Positions 1-8,875 are shown, counted from the first letter of the stretch. The stretch is 64,000 nt of DNA from Catellatospora paridis (GCF_009720365.1 NZ_WBZD01000016.1:248001-312000), one strand, 5' to 3'. Numbers and translations: made by a program. Notes: generated by a model not told the origin, from the letters alone.

Positions 1-2
1 TG

Positions 3-305
3 GTGCGCCGGGACGCGGTGAACCTCGACTGGTTCAGCTTCCCGCCCAAGGCCGTGCTGCTCGCCGTCGAGATCGTCAGCCCCGGCACGCAGACCGCCGA
101 CCGCAAGCACAAGCACGCCGAGTACGCCGACGCCGGCATCCCCTGCTACTGGCGCATCGAGCCGCTGCCCGAACTCGTGGTGCACACCTACCAGCTCGAC
201 GAGACCGACGTGTACGAGTCCACCGGCGTCTTCCACCCCGGCGACCGCATCTCGGTCCCCCGCCTCGACTGGGCCACCATCCCCGTCACCGAACTCATCC
301 CCTGA
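3..305 (+). CDS. Uma2-family endonuclease-like protein, C-terminal part (cut by window edge)
   Basis: About 100 residues of the C-terminal half of a Uma2/DUF820 protein, a PD-(D/E)XK nuclease-fold family that is abundant in actinomycetes and of unclear physiological role. The core motif VEIVSPGT followed by D-R-K-H-K and the aromatic YWRIEP segment is characteristic. The reading frame is open to the left edge, so the internal GTG at position 3 is probably not the true start; full-length members have roughly 180-200 residues. A strong terminator hairpin follows at 358-400. Confidence 0.75.
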   Translation: MRRDAVNLDWFSFPPKAVLLAVEIVSPGTQTADRKHKHAEYADAGIPCYWRIEPLPELVVHTYQLDETDVYESTGVFHPGDRISVPRLDWATIPVTELIP

Positions 306-357
306 CCCCGGCCTGACACGCCGCGCCGGCCGACCCGCCGGCTCCTGTCCGCGCACT

Positions 358-400
358 GCTTCCCCAGCCCGGCCGGGGTTCCGGTCCGGGCTGGGGAAGC
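358..400. terminator. Bidirectional intrinsic terminator between convergent genes
   Basis: A perfect 15-bp stem (358-372 with 386-400) and a 13-nt loop sit between the Uma2 gene and the convergent glycosidase/phosphoesterase gene. There is no clear U-tract, as is usual for high-GC actinobacterial terminators. Confidence 0.7.
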
Positions 401-440
401 GCCGCGGTGGGCGGGACCCCCGTGCGGCTGGGTGAGGTGA

Positions 441-3400
441 TCAGGCCACGGTGACCGTCGCGGTGGCGGTCACGCCGTTCACGGTCACGGTCAGCGTGGC
501 TGTGCCCCGGCGCAGGGCCGTGAGCTGTCCGGTCGCCGGGTCGTACGCGGCGACCGCGGCACGGGGAGCCGTCCGGGCCGGGCCGATGTGGACCGTGCCC
601 GCCCAGTCCGCGGAGACCGGGTAGGCCACCGGCACGGCGCGTCCGGCCTGGGTGACCGCCGCCGACACCGGACCGGCCGTGCCGACCGCCAGCGTCGCGG
701 GCGCGCTGAGGTCCAGCGTGTCCACGTGCGGGCGGATCTCGGCGTGGAACCAGTCCGCGACCCCCGCCTGCGGGAACAGCCGCGGCACCAGCCACTCCAG
801 CGGACTGACCGGGTCGACGCCGATCATGGTCCAGCCGGTGAAGCCGCCCTCGGCGGGCGAGGTGGACGGGGCCTTGCCCGAGTTCCCGTTGATCAGGTAC
901 GGCACCCCGTCGACCTTGCTGGCCGCGAACGTGCCGACGTGGCTGTTCACCATGGCCGCGCCCTTGCCCGAGGCCCGCTGGAAGTCGGCCAGCCAGCGCT
1001 CCACGGTGGCCACCTCCTTCGCCTCGGCCAGCTCGCTGGCCTGCACCGGGGTGGGGTCGCGGGGCGGGTGGTGGAAGAAGACCGCGACCGAACCGATCGC
1101 CGGGTCGGCGGCCGCCTCGTCGAGCGCCTGCCGCAGCATCAGCACCTGGTCGAAGCCGCCGCCGCGCAGCGTGCCCTTGGAGGAGTCGAGCATGACGAAG
1201 CGGGTGCCCCGGTGGTCGACGACGCGGTGGGTGTCGCCGAACACGGCCCGCCAGTTGTCCAGGTTGCCGGGTCCCATGATCTCGTGGTTGCCGGGCACGT
1301 AGTAGTACGGCAGCGTGCCGCCCAGTTCCTCGTCGAGGATCTGCTTGGCCAGCGCGATGTCGGCCGGGGCGGCCTCGTCGACGAAGTCGCCGTTGATCAC
1401 GAGGAAGTCCGGCCCGGCCGCCTTGATCTCGCGCAGCGTGCGCCGGGCGTTGCGGACCAGCTCGCTGTCGGGGTTGCGGGCCACGAACTGGGCGTCGGAC
1501 ATGACCGCGAAGCGCCACTTCTCGTCCGCGGCGGCACCGTCGCGGATCACGAAGTCACGCTCGTACGCCGGGTCGGCCGGCACGTCGATGGTGGCGGGCA
1601 GCTTGACGGCGAGATCGTCGATGACGATCGCGTCGGTGTAGGAGGCCTCCGGTTTGACCTCGGCGGGGTAGAACCAGCGGAACTTCAGCGGGTGCTGCAG
1701 TCCGGCCGGCACCGGGAACTCGATCTTCTGCCAGCCGGTGCCGGTGAGGTACGGCCCGCTGAACGCGGGGACGAGCGCGCCGGTGGCGTCGTACACCTGC
1801 AACCGTGCCCACTCACCGCGCCCGGCCTCCGGGTTGACCCACATGCTCACCGCGAGCGGCTGCCCGGGCAGTTCGATCAGCGCCGGCGGGGTCGCGTACG
1901 ACGTGCGCGTGCCGGTGGACTGCGTGAAGTCGTACGACATGCGCAGGCCCAGCCCCTCGTGGCCCGGCACGGCGGAGACCGCGCAGGTCGCGCGGGCGGT
2001 GGTGCACTTCCAGGCGGCGGCGTCGTCGAAGTTCGCGACGACCACCTCGCGCGAGCCGACGGTGATGCCCACCCGGGTCGCCTTCCCGTCGACCTCCAGC
2101 TCGACGACGGTGCCGCCGTCGGCCTTGCCGGTGACCCGGAAGCCGCCCGCGCCGTCCGGGACGATGTCCACGATCGACGTGTCGTAGCTCAGCTTCACCT
2201 CGTCGGCTTCGATCGGCGCGCTCAGCGCGTCCCGGTCGAAGCCGAGCACGCCGAAGCCGCCGGTGCGGCCCGCCCCGGCCAGCGACAGCCGGCCCGTGGT
2301 CGGGCTGATCCGCTCCAGCCGGTTCAGCACGGTCATGGTGAGCTGCCCGGACGCCGACCCGCGGGACGCGGTGACGGTCGCCGTGCCCGGCAGCAGCCCG
2401 CGGAACGACCCGTCGGTGACCCGCCCGGCGAGCGAGGGGAACACCTTCCAGGACGGGGTGCCCGCGGCGGGCCCGTAGGTCTCGTCGTACCCGGCCGCGG
2501 TCAGCCGCCGGGAGTGCCCGGGGAACACCCGGTCGGGCCGCCCGCCGCGTACGTCGTTGAGCGTCGGGGCGGTCATCGGCGCGGTCGCGGTCTCCACCCA
2601 GAAGCCGTGCAGCCGCCCGCTGCCGACCGGCGAGAGCACCGCCAGGCCGTTGGGCGTGGGCCGCTCGCTGCCGTCGGACGGCGCGTTCTCGAGCTGCGGC
2701 ACGGCGGTGCCGGGCTCACGGGCCAGCAGCGTCGACGAGCCGCCGCCGTCGAGGTTGAGCGCGTCGTGCGCGCCCAGGCGCTGCATCGTCACGGCCAGGT
2801 CGCGCAGGGTCAGCCCGTGGCTGTCGGCCTGTCGCCCGTCCACCGTGAGCAGGTACATCTTCGTGCCGGTGGCGTCGAAGCCGACGGCGGTGCGCGGGTT
2901 GTCGGTGTCGACGGCCGCCTCGCCGGTGACCTGGCCGTCGCGCAGCAGCCAGACGTTGCCGCCGATGGCCGTCGTCAGCTCCGCCCCGTCCGAGCTGCGC
3001 GGCCGGTAGGCGACCGTGACCCGGGTGCCGGGGGTCAGCGCGGCCAGCGCGTCCGCGCCCGCCTCGCGGCCCAGCAGCACCTGGGTGCCCTCGGCGATGG
3101 GGCCGCTGCCCGGCGTCGTCGAGACCGACTCGACCACGCCGTCGCGCAGCACGACCTCGGTGGTCCGGCTCGCGCCGGTCACCGGCCGGGCGCGGCTGAA
3201 GTCGCCCCACTGGCCGGTGAACACGCCGACCGCGTTCGCGCCCAGGGCGTGGGTGTTGAAGCCGGTGAGCGCGATCGGCGCGCCGCCGTCGGGCGTGGCG
3301 GTGCCCTCGAAGTACACCTCCACCAGGCGGCCCACGTCACCGGAGGTGAAGCCGACGGCCTTGTGGTGCCCGGTGAGCGGGGCCTGGATCAGCTCGCCGC

Positions 3401-3857
3401 CCTGGATGCCGACGCCCTGCGCCGCGCCCGAGTTGTTGATGTCGAAGAAGTCGCCGTTGACCGCGCCGACGACTCGCTTGTCGGCGCGGGCGGCCAGCTG
3501 CTGCGACAGCGGCTGGGTGGCGGCCACCGCGCCCGGGAACACGTAGTCGACGGTGGCGCTGCCGGACAGGTCCACGGTGAGCGCGTCGGCACGCAGGAAG
3601 CCGCGGGCGTCGTACCGGTCGAAGGAGGTCAGCGTGACGCCGGGGGCGACCGGCCGGGTGCTGGTCGGGGTGTCCACGTAGTCGGGACCGGTCACGACGT
3701 CGCCGTCCGGGCCCGTTCCGGCCGTACCGAGCAGCGTGTACACGGAGCCGGCGGCGGGCAGGGCCGCCGCGGCAGGCTGCGGCAGGGCCGTGGCGGCGGT
3801 CGCGCTGAGCGCGGTCAGAGCTATGAGCAGGGGGTGTATCCGCCTTCGCGAAGGCAC
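441..3857 (-). CDS. Secreted phosphodiester glycosidase-metallophosphoesterase fusion protein
   Basis: A secreted protein of 1138 residues. I start it at GTG 3857 because a GGGAGGAA ribosome site lies just upstream and a basic plus hydrophobic signal peptide ending near AAA (about residue 32) follows immediately; the reading frame itself extends further upstream. Residues about 125-405 form a phosphodiester glycosidase (NAGPA-type) domain with the hallmark NLDGGGSST at about 368-376. A Big-like Ig domain (about 440-510) and a beta-rich, carbohydrate-binding-like region (about 605-750) follow. Residues about 780-1000 are a calcineurin-like metallophosphoesterase: MSDAQ, NGDF, PGNHE, HHP and NSHV give the full metal-ligand set. 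A second Big-like domain ends the protein. The likely role is removal of phosphodiester-linked sugars or phosphate from extracellular polymers, by inference. A divergent hydrolase lies upstream. Confidence 0.85.
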   Translation of the reverse strand: MPSRRRIHPLLIALTALSATAATALPQPAAAALPAAGSVYTLLGTAGTGPDGDVVTGPDYVDTPTSTRPVAPGVTLTSFDRYDARGFLRADALTVDLSGSATVDYVFPGAVAATQPLSQQLAARADKRVVGAVNGDFFDINNSGAAQGVGIQGGELIQAPLTGHHKAVGFTSGDVGRLVEVYFEGTATPDGGAPIALTGFNTHALGANAVGVFTGQWGDFSRARPVTGASRTTEVVLRDGVVESVSTTPGSGPIAEGTQVLLGREAGADALAALTPGTRVTVAYRPRSSDGAELTTAIGGNVWLLRDGQVTGEAAVDTDNPRTAVGFDATGTKMYLLTVDGRQADSHGLTLRDLAVTMQRLGAHDALNLDGGGSSTLLAREPGTAVPQLENAPSDGSERPTPNGLAVLSPVGSGRLHGFWVETATAPMTAPTLNDVRGGRPDRVFPGHSRRLTAAGYDETYGPAAGTPSWKVFPSLAGRVTDGSFRGLLPGTATVTASRGSASGQLTMTVLNRLERISPTTGRLSLAGAGRTGGFGVLGFDRDALSAPIEADEVKLSYDTSIVDIVPDGAGGFRVTGKADGGTVVELEVDGKATRVGITVGSREVVVANFDDAAAWKCTTARATCAVSAVPGHEGLGLRMSYDFTQSTGTRTSYATPPALIELPGQPLAVSMWVNPEAGRGEWARLQVYDATGALVPAFSGPYLTGTGWQKIEFPVPAGLQHPLKFRWFYPAEVKPEASYTDAIVIDDLAVKLPATIDVPADPAYERDFVIRDGAAADEKWRFAVMSDAQFVARNPDSELVRNARRTLREIKAAGPDFLVINGDFVDEAAPADIALAKQILDEELGGTLPYYYVPGNHEIMGPGNLDNWRAVFGDTHRVVDHRGTRFVMLDSSKGTLRGGGFDQVLMLRQALDEAAADPAIGSVAVFFHHPPRDPTPVQASELAEAKEVATVERWLADFQRASGKGAAMVNSHVGTFAASKVDGVPYLINGNSGKAPSTSPAEGGFTGWTMIGVDPVSPLEWLVPRLFPQAGVADWFHAEIRPHVDTLDLSAPATLAVGTAGPVSAAVTQAGRAVPVAYPVSADWAGTVHIGPARTAPRAAVAAYDPATGQLTALRRGTATLTVTVNGVTATATVTVA

Positions 3858-3932
3858 GGTTCCTCCCGGGGGTGTGGGGTGCTGCCGCCAGTGCAGTCCC
3901 CTCCGGAGAGGCGCGCGCGGCAGTGCGGATGC

Positions 3933-3949
3933 CTGAAGGAAAACTTCAG
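3933..3949. promoter_or_regulatory. Candidate operator palindrome upstream of the secreted glycosidase/phosphoesterase
   Basis: CTGAAG-5 nt-CTTCAG, a perfect 6-bp inverted repeat in a locally AT-rich stretch about 75-90 nt upstream of the GTG start. Such GAA/TTC palindromes are often sites for repressors of secreted hydrolase genes in actinomycetes; the regulator here is unknown. Confidence 0.3.
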
Positions 3950-4044
3950 ACAAACAATAGAACCCGAAAGGTAATTGCACATCCCCCGATGCCGGACCGG
4001 TTCCGGAGCCTCGCGATCCGGCCACCCGTATCCCCTGCCGGACC

Positions 4045-4050
4045 TAGCCT
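4045..4050 (+). promoter_or_regulatory. -10 box of a leaderless alpha/beta hydrolase mRNA
   Basis: TAGCCT ends 6 nt before the ATG at 4057 and there is no Shine-Dalgarno, so transcription probably starts at or next to the start codon. No convincing -35 element is visible. Confidence 0.45.
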
Positions 4051-4056
4051 GGGTAC

Positions 4057-4749
4057 ATGGCAGAAAAGCCGACCATCGTCCTGGTCCACGGGTTCTGGGG
4101 CGGTGCGGCCCACTGGGCCAAGGTCATCGTCGAGCTGCACCGCCGCGGCTACGACGCGCTGCGCGCGGTGGAGAATCCGCTCACCTCGTTGGCCGACGAC
4201 GCCGAGCGCACCCGCCGCATGGTGCGCCAGGCGCCGGGGCCGGTGCTGCTGGTCGGCCACTCCTACGGCGGAGCGGTGCTCACCGAGGCCGGGGACCTGC
4301 CCAACGTCACCGGCCTGGTCTACATCGCTGCGTTCGCGCCCGACGCCGGAGAGAGCCCCGGCCAGATCACCCAGGAGATGCCGCCCGCGGCCATCGCGAA
4401 CATCGGGCCGCCGGACTCCGACGGCTACCTGTGGATCCACCAGGACACGTTCCACGAGAGCTTCTGCCAGGACCTGCCCGCCGACGAGGCCCTGGCCATG
4501 GCGGTGACCCAGAAGGCGCCGCTGGCCTCCACCTTCGGCGACGCGATCGCCGCGCCCGCCTGGCGGGCCAAGCCCACCTGGTATCAGGTCTCCGCCCAGG
4601 ACCGCATGATCAATCCGGACAACCAGCGCCGGATGGCCGCGCGCATGGGCACCCGGCGGACCGTCGAACTGGACGCGGGCCACGCCTCGCTCGCCTCGCA
4701 GCCGGGCCCGGTGACCGACCTGATCGTCGAGGCGGCACAAGCGGGCTGA
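4057..4749 (+). CDS. Alpha/beta hydrolase (esterase-like)
   Basis: A 230-residue single-domain alpha/beta hydrolase, cytosolic because no signal or membrane segment is visible. HGFWGG near residue 12 supplies the oxyanion-hole region, GHSYGG near residue 69 is the nucleophile elbow with the catalytic Ser, and DAGHASL near the C-terminus supplies the catalytic His. The family (EstC/salicylate-esterase-like) cleaves small esters; the substrate cannot be read from sequence. The gene appears leaderless and ends at a strong hairpin shared with the convergent rho gene. Confidence 0.85.
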   Translation: MAEKPTIVLVHGFWGGAAHWAKVIVELHRRGYDALRAVENPLTSLADDAERTRRMVRQAPGPVLLVGHSYGGAVLTEAGDLPNVTGLVYIAAFAPDAGESPGQITQEMPPAAIANIGPPDSDGYLWIHQDTFHESFCQDLPADEALAMAVTQKAPLASTFGDAIAAPAWRAKPTWYQVSAQDRMINPDNQRRMAARMGTRRTVELDAGHASLASQPGPVTDLIVEAAQAG

Positions 4750-4763
4750 GGCCGTACACGCGA

Positions 4764-4793
4764 AAGGGCCGGCACCTCGCGGTGCCGGCCCTT
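4764..4793. terminator. Bidirectional intrinsic terminator between hydrolase and rho
   Basis: A perfect 13-bp stem (4764-4776 with 4781-4793) with a TCGC tetraloop, between convergent stop codons at 4749 and 4812. The AAGGG...CCCTT ends give a short U-run in each direction. Confidence 0.85.
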
Positions 4794-4811
4794 CATGTCG
4801 CTGCGCTCAGC

Positions 4812-6725
4812 TCACTCGTTGGGAGTGGACTTCGCGATCTGCATCAGGAACTCGATGTTGGTCCGGGTCTGCTTGAGCTTGTCGAGCAGCAGGTCCAGGG
4901 CCGCCTGCGAGTCCAGCGAGTGCAGGACCTTGCGGAGCTTGTGCACGATGACCAGCTCCTCCGGCGCCAGCAGGATCTCCTCCTTGCGGGTGCCGGACGG
5001 GTCGATGTCGATGGCCGGGAAGATGCGCTTGTCGGCGATCTTCCGGTCGAGCTTGAGCTCGGCGTTACCCGTGCCCTTGAACTCCTCGAAGATGACCGTG
5101 TCCATCATGGAGCCCGTCTCCACCAGCGCCGTGGCGAGGATGGTGAGCGAACCGCCGTTCTCGATGTTGCGGGCAGCGCCGAGGAAGCGCTTGGGCGGGT
5201 ACAGCGCGGTCGAGTCGATACCACCGGACAGGATGCGGCCGGAGGCCGGCGCGGCCAGGTTGTAGGCCCGGCCCAGACGCGTGATCGAGTCCAGCAGCAC
5301 CACCACGTCGTGACCCAGCTCGACCAGGCGCTTGGCCCGCTCGATCGCCAGCTCGGCGACGGTGGTGTGGTCCTGCGGCGGCCGGTCGAACGTCGAGGCG
5401 ATGACCTCGCCCTTGACCGAGCGCTGCATGTCGGTGACCTCTTCAGGCCGCTCGTCCACCAGCACCACCATCAGGTGGCACTCCGGGTTGTTCGTCGTGA
5501 TCGCGTTCGCCAGCGCCTGCAGGACCATGGTCTTGCCGGCCTTGGGCGGGGAGACGATCAGCGCACGCTGGCCCTTGCCGATCGGCATGACCAGGTCGAT
5601 GACCCGGGTGGTGAGGATGTGCGGCTCGGTCTCCAGGCGCAGACGGTCCTGCGGGTACAGCGGAGTGAGCTTGTAGAACTCGCCACGGCGGCGGGCCTCC
5701 TCGGGCTCCATGCCGTTGACGGTGTCCAGGCGCACCAGCGGGTTGTACTTGTCCCGCCGCTGCTCGCCGTCGCGCGGGCTGGCCTTGACGGCGCCGGTGA
5801 TGGCGTCGCCGCGGCGCAGGCCGTACTTCTTCACCTGCGACATCGACACGTAGACGTCGTTGGGGCCGGAGAGGTAGCCGGTGGTGCGCACGAAAGCGTA
5901 GTTGTCCAGGACGTCGACGATGCCGGCGACCGGCACGAGCACGTCGTCCTCACTTACGTGCGGCTCACCGCCGCCACCGCTTGCGCCGACCGTCTCGCCA
6001 CGCTCGCGGCCACGGCGGCGGTCACGGAACCGGCTGCGCCGGCCGCGACGGCCGTCGCCGTCCTCGTCGCCGTCGAAACCGCCCCGGTCGGGACCGCGGT
6101 CGTTGCCACGGTCGTTGCCACGGTCGGCGACGCGCTCCGGCCGGTCGCCGCGCTCGGCACGCTCCCCGCGCTCGGGCCGGTCACCACGCTCGGGCCGGTC
6201 ACCACGCTCGGGGCGCTCAGCGCGCTCGGCGTTGCGCTCCCCGCGCTCGGGCCGGTCGCCGCGCTCGGCACGGTCACCCCGGTCGCCTCGCTCAGTGCGC
6301 TCGCGGCGGGACTCGCGACGGTTCTCGCGGCCCTCGGCCGGCGCCTCCGCCTCACCACGGGGCTCCGGAGCGCGGCGGCTACGACGCTCGCCACGCGGCT
6401 CGGCGCCCTCGGCTGCTGTCGGCGCGGGCTCTCCCGCGGCCTCGCGGACCTCGGCCCGCACCTCCTCGCGAGCCGGGGCCGCGGCCGCGGCGACGTCAGC
6501 GCGGGGGCGCGGTGCGCCGCCGCCCTGGCTGGCCGTGATCGCGGCGATCAGCTCGCCCTTGCGCATGCGTGCGGTGCCCGTGATACCCAACCCCGCTGCC
6601 ATGGTCTGCAACTCAGGCAGCAGCTTCGCGGAGAGACCGCTGCCGGCGGAGCGGCGGCGCCGGCCGGTGGAGGCGTCGTCAGCGACGTGGGAGACATCCG
6701 ACGTCATGTCGGTGGTGTCGCTCAA
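4812..6725 (-). CDS. rho: Transcription termination factor Rho
   Basis: Rho is a hexameric RNA-dependent helicase that terminates untranslated transcripts. The 637-residue protein has an N-terminal Rho_N helical domain (about 28-65), a long arginine-, aspartate- and glutamate-rich disordered insertion (about 95-245) built of ERGDR/PERGDR units, the OB-fold RNA-binding domain (about 255-330, YLSGPNDVYVSMSQVKKYGL), and the ATPase core with Walker A SPPKAGKT (392-399) and Walker B VVVLLDSITR. Such insertions are known in high-GC actinobacterial Rho (Micrococcus luteus type) and aid termination on GC-rich RNA. The start is TTG at 6725 with GAAGGA upstream. A leader of about 290 nt is suggested by the promoter candidate at 7022-7051. 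Confidence 0.97.
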   Translation of the reverse strand: MSDTTDMTSDVSHVADDASTGRRRRSAGSGLSAKLLPELQTMAAGLGITGTARMRKGELIAAITASQGGGAPRPRADVAAAAAPAREEVRAEVREAAGEPAPTAAEGAEPRGERRSRRAPEPRGEAEAPAEGRENRRESRRERTERGDRGDRAERGDRPERGERNAERAERPERGDRPERGDRPERGERAERGDRPERVADRGNDRGNDRGPDRGGFDGDEDGDGRRGRRSRFRDRRRGRERGETVGASGGGGEPHVSEDDVLVPVAGIVDVLDNYAFVRTTGYLSGPNDVYVSMSQVKKYGLRRGDAITGAVKASPRDGEQRRDKYNPLVRLDTVNGMEPEEARRRGEFYKLTPLYPQDRLRLETEPHILTTRVIDLVMPIGKGQRALIVSPPKAGKTMVLQALANAITTNNPECHLMVVLVDERPEEVTDMQRSVKGEVIASTFDRPPQDHTTVAELAIERAKRLVELGHDVVVLLDSITRLGRAYNLAAPASGRILSGGIDSTALYPPKRFLGAARNIENGGSLTILATALVETGSMMDTVIFEEFKGTGNAELKLDRKIADKRIFPAIDIDPSGTRKEEILLAPEELVIVHKLRKVLHSLDSQAALDLLLDKLKQTRTNIEFLMQIAKSTPNE

Positions 6726-7109
6726 TGGATTCCTTCCCTCGATTGGCCGGGGCAGCCCGGGTCTTCTTACGACAGTTGGCGGCCGGGCGGCCTCGGAAGC
6801 CCGTGGTGCTCGTCCAGAGCGCTACGGGAGTTTTGGCGCAGTCGCGACGGCGTTCCGCCACCGTCCACAAACGACGGTGTGGACACGCCTGGAGCGTGCG
6901 ATCAGTCTGCGGCAGGCATAGGACTGGGGGTGGACGGCCGTCTGGCTAACGTATCCGTCTGAACCGAGCTCCGGTTGCGCCGCCCCGCAAGATCGGGCGC
7001 TTCGCGGCTGTGCTGCCCTAGAGCGTAATCAACGACTGAGACCAGCGGCAACACCGGGCTACTCGGCGTGTCTGAAATGCTGCAAAAGACAGGTGATACG
7101 CCCCGGTTT
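6726..7109. other. rho leader and promoter region, no gene seen
   Basis: This 384-nt spacer between rho and thrB (both minus strand) has no plausible gene on either strand. It holds the rho ribosome site, a probable long 5' untranslated leader and a candidate promoter. Long rho leaders are used for autoregulation in other bacteria; no specific structure could be assigned here. Confidence 0.5.
7022..7051 (-). promoter_or_regulatory. Candidate rho promoter
   Basis: On the minus strand, TTGCCG (7046-7051) lies 18 bp before TACGCT (7022-7027), an acceptable housekeeping sigma-factor promoter for a high-GC actinomycete. It is placed downstream of the thrB stop. Confidence 0.4.
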
Positions 7110-8021
7110 CTAACCAGGGATCCTACCCGCCGAAACGCGGGCGCCACCAGCGAACACGGCAAGAGTGTGTGCCAACCAACTCCCATCCGGCGCGAAACCG
7201 GACGGCACGGCGGAAAACGCCAGCACGCTCGGCCCCGCCCCGCTCACCACAGCGGCGACGCCGGCCGCTCGCAGCTGTGCAACCAGCGCGGCGGTCTCCG
7301 GCATTCCCGCGGCCCGGTAGCCCTGGTGGAGGCGGTCCTCGGTGGCCTCGAAGAGCAGGCCCGGGGCGCTGGTCAGGGCGTGGGTCAGCAGGGCCGCCCG
7401 GCCCGCGTTGAAGGCGGCGTCGCCGTGCGGCACGGTGGCCGGCAGCGCGGCCCGCGCGTGGGCGGTCAGGCCGCGTACGGCGGGCACGAAGACCGTCGGC
7501 CGGATCTCGGCGGCCACCGGCAGCGCGACGGCACGCGCCCCGCCTGCCTCGGTCCAGGCGATAGTGAAGCCGCCCAGCAGGCATGGCGCGATGTTGTCCG
7601 GGTGCCCCTCGATCCGGCCCGCGATGCGCACCTCGTCGGCCCGGGTGAGCCGCCCGCCGGCCAGCGCGTTGGCCAGGGTCACCCCGGCCGTGATCGCGGC
7701 GCTGGAGGAGCCCATGCCGCGCGCCTGCGGGATCCGGTTGACACAGCGCAGGCCCAGCCCGCCGGGCTGGGCGCCCAGCTCGGCGAAGGTCTCCCGCATC
7801 GCGCGAACGACCAGGTGCGTCTCGTCCTGGGGCAGCTCGCCCGCGCCCTCGCCGGTCACCTCGACGGTCGTCTTGCCGTCGTCGGCCACCCAGGCGGTGA
7901 CCTCGTCGCAGAGGTCGAGCGCCAGGCCCAGGGCGTCGAAGCCCGGTCCGAGGTTGGCGCTGGTGGCGGGCGCATGGACGGTGTACGCCCCGGGCGCGAA
8001 GGAGATCGTCACGGTGGTCAT
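7110..8021 (-). CDS. thrB: Homoserine kinase
   Basis: ThrB phosphorylates homoserine with ATP, the step before threonine synthase. The protein has 303 residues and belongs to the GHMP kinase family: APATSANLGPGFD near the N-terminus is the homoserine-kinase signature, the ATP-binding GHMP loop is MGSSSAAITAG near residue 95, and VSGAGPSVLAF is the C-terminal glycine motif. I chose ATG 8021 (MTTVTISF) over the longer frame because the extra upstream residues are low-complexity and unrelated to the family. It lies between rho and an inserted block, away from hom and thrC. Confidence 0.95.
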   Translation of the reverse strand: MTTVTISFAPGAYTVHAPATSANLGPGFDALGLALDLCDEVTAWVADDGKTTVEVTGEGAGELPQDETHLVVRAMRETFAELGAQPGGLGLRCVNRIPQARGMGSSSAAITAGVTLANALAGGRLTRADEVRIAGRIEGHPDNIAPCLLGGFTIAWTEAGGARAVALPVAAEIRPTVFVPAVRGLTAHARAALPATVPHGDAAFNAGRAALLTHALTSAPGLLFEATEDRLHQGYRAAGMPETAALVAQLRAAGVAAVVSGAGPSVLAFSAVPSGFAPDGSWLAHTLAVFAGGARVSAGRIPG

Positions 8022-8269
8022 GGTAGGGCCGCGCCCCGTCCCACCCGCCCATCCGGTGCCCCGGCCGCCCACCCCTCGGGAGCCGGCCCCCGTCGCCGCC
8101 CGACCTCATCCTGGCCCAACTCTCAGGGACTTGCGGCGTCAGGACTGCCCGCAAGCCGCAAGCCTTCAAGAGTTGCGGCAGGGCTGGGCGCGTTGGCCGG
8201 CACGGGGCTGCGCGGAGATGGCGGGCGCTCGATACGGTGTCGGGGTCGCCCACCCCTCAGGAGCGTGCT

Positions 8270-8644
8270 GTGGAATCGTTCGATCTGTCGCTGCTCGGTG
8301 TCATCCTGCCGCAGGCCGTCGGCGTGCTGCTCATGATCGCCGGTCTGGTCGCCGCGCTGACCCTGCGTGCCCGCCTGGGCTCCACCGCCACCGGCCTCAC
8401 CGTCGCGGCGACCGGCCTGGGTGCGCTGACCTTCCTGATCAGCACCTGGTGGCAGACTTTCGGCCTGCGCTCGGTGATCGAGGAGGGCGGCGGCTCGCGC
8501 TATGCGATGATCAGCTTTGTCAGCCTCGTCCTCTGGTTGCTCCACCTCGTCTGGACGGGTCTGCTCATCGGCGCGGTGTTCGCCGGGCGGCGGCGGCCGC
8601 CGGTGGTGGAGAACGCCGTGATGTCACCCGGATCACCGCTGTAG
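8270..8644 (+). CDS. Small three-helix membrane protein, unknown function
   Basis: A 124-residue protein that I do not recognise as a named family. It has three clear hydrophobic segments (about residues 8-28, 38-58 and 82-105) and a short basic C-terminal tail beginning GRRRPP. The start is GTG 8270, preceded at 6 nt by AGGAG; the reading frame opens earlier at 8237 but without a ribosome site. It is a lone plus-strand gene inside a minus-strand block and converges on the ribbon-helix-helix gene with only 24 nt between stops. Confidence 0.7.
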   Translation: MESFDLSLLGVILPQAVGVLLMIAGLVAALTLRARLGSTATGLTVAATGLGALTFLISTWWQTFGLRSVIEEGGGSRYAMISFVSLVLWLLHLVWTGLLIGAVFAGRRRPPVVENAVMSPGSPL

Positions 8645-8668
8645 CGTCCGGGATGGAGGGAGCGCGGC

Positions 8669-8866
8669 TCAGTCGCCGTCGGACTCCTCGTCGGCGGACA
8701 CGGCGGAGGTGGGGCGGTCGACCGCCCGCCCCACCGACTTCAGCGCCGCCCGCAGGGCGTACTCGATCTGCGCGTTGACGCTGCGCAGGTCGTCGGCCGC
8801 CCAGCGGGCCACCGCGTCGTACACCGCGGGATCCAGCCGCAGCAACAGCTTCTTGCGCTCAGGCAC
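8669..8866 (-). CDS. Arc-type ribbon-helix-helix DNA-binding protein
   Basis: A 65-residue protein with the Arc/CopG-like ribbon-helix-helix core: KKLLLRLDPAVYDAVARWA followed by RSVNAQIEYALRAAL, the pattern beta-strand, helix, S-x-N-x-x-I-E, helix. Proteins like this dimerise and bind short palindromes through the strand. The gene starts 9 nt after the SPFH stop, so the two form one transcript. The acidic tail (DEESDGD) is unusual but harmless. Autoregulation through the palindrome at 9770-9781 is a reasonable inference. Confidence 0.8.
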   Translation of the reverse strand: MPERKKLLLRLDPAVYDAVARWAADDLRSVNAQIEYALRAALKSVGRAVDRPTSAVSADEESDGD

Positions 8867-8875
8867 GCGTCGTCC

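Noticed and set aside
588-3974. Long plus-strand frame opposite the glycosidase-phosphoesterase gene
   Set aside because: It is a GC-driven shadow: the translation is Arg/Gly/Ala-rich with no motif, while the minus-strand frame has two complete catalytic domains, a signal peptide and a ribosome site.
6100-6320. Tandem DNA repeat that might look like a CRISPR array
   Set aside because: The periodicity is short, coding and imperfect, with no spacers; it encodes Rho's ERGDR units.
5902-6921. Serine/arginine-rich repeat protein on the plus strand opposite rho
   Set aside because: The apparent repeats are the antisense reading of the ERGDR units in Rho, not an independent gene.
3975-6962. Plus-strand 995-codon frame across the hydrolase and rho
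   Set aside because: It spans two real genes in other frames and the terminator between them; its translation has no recognisable feature.
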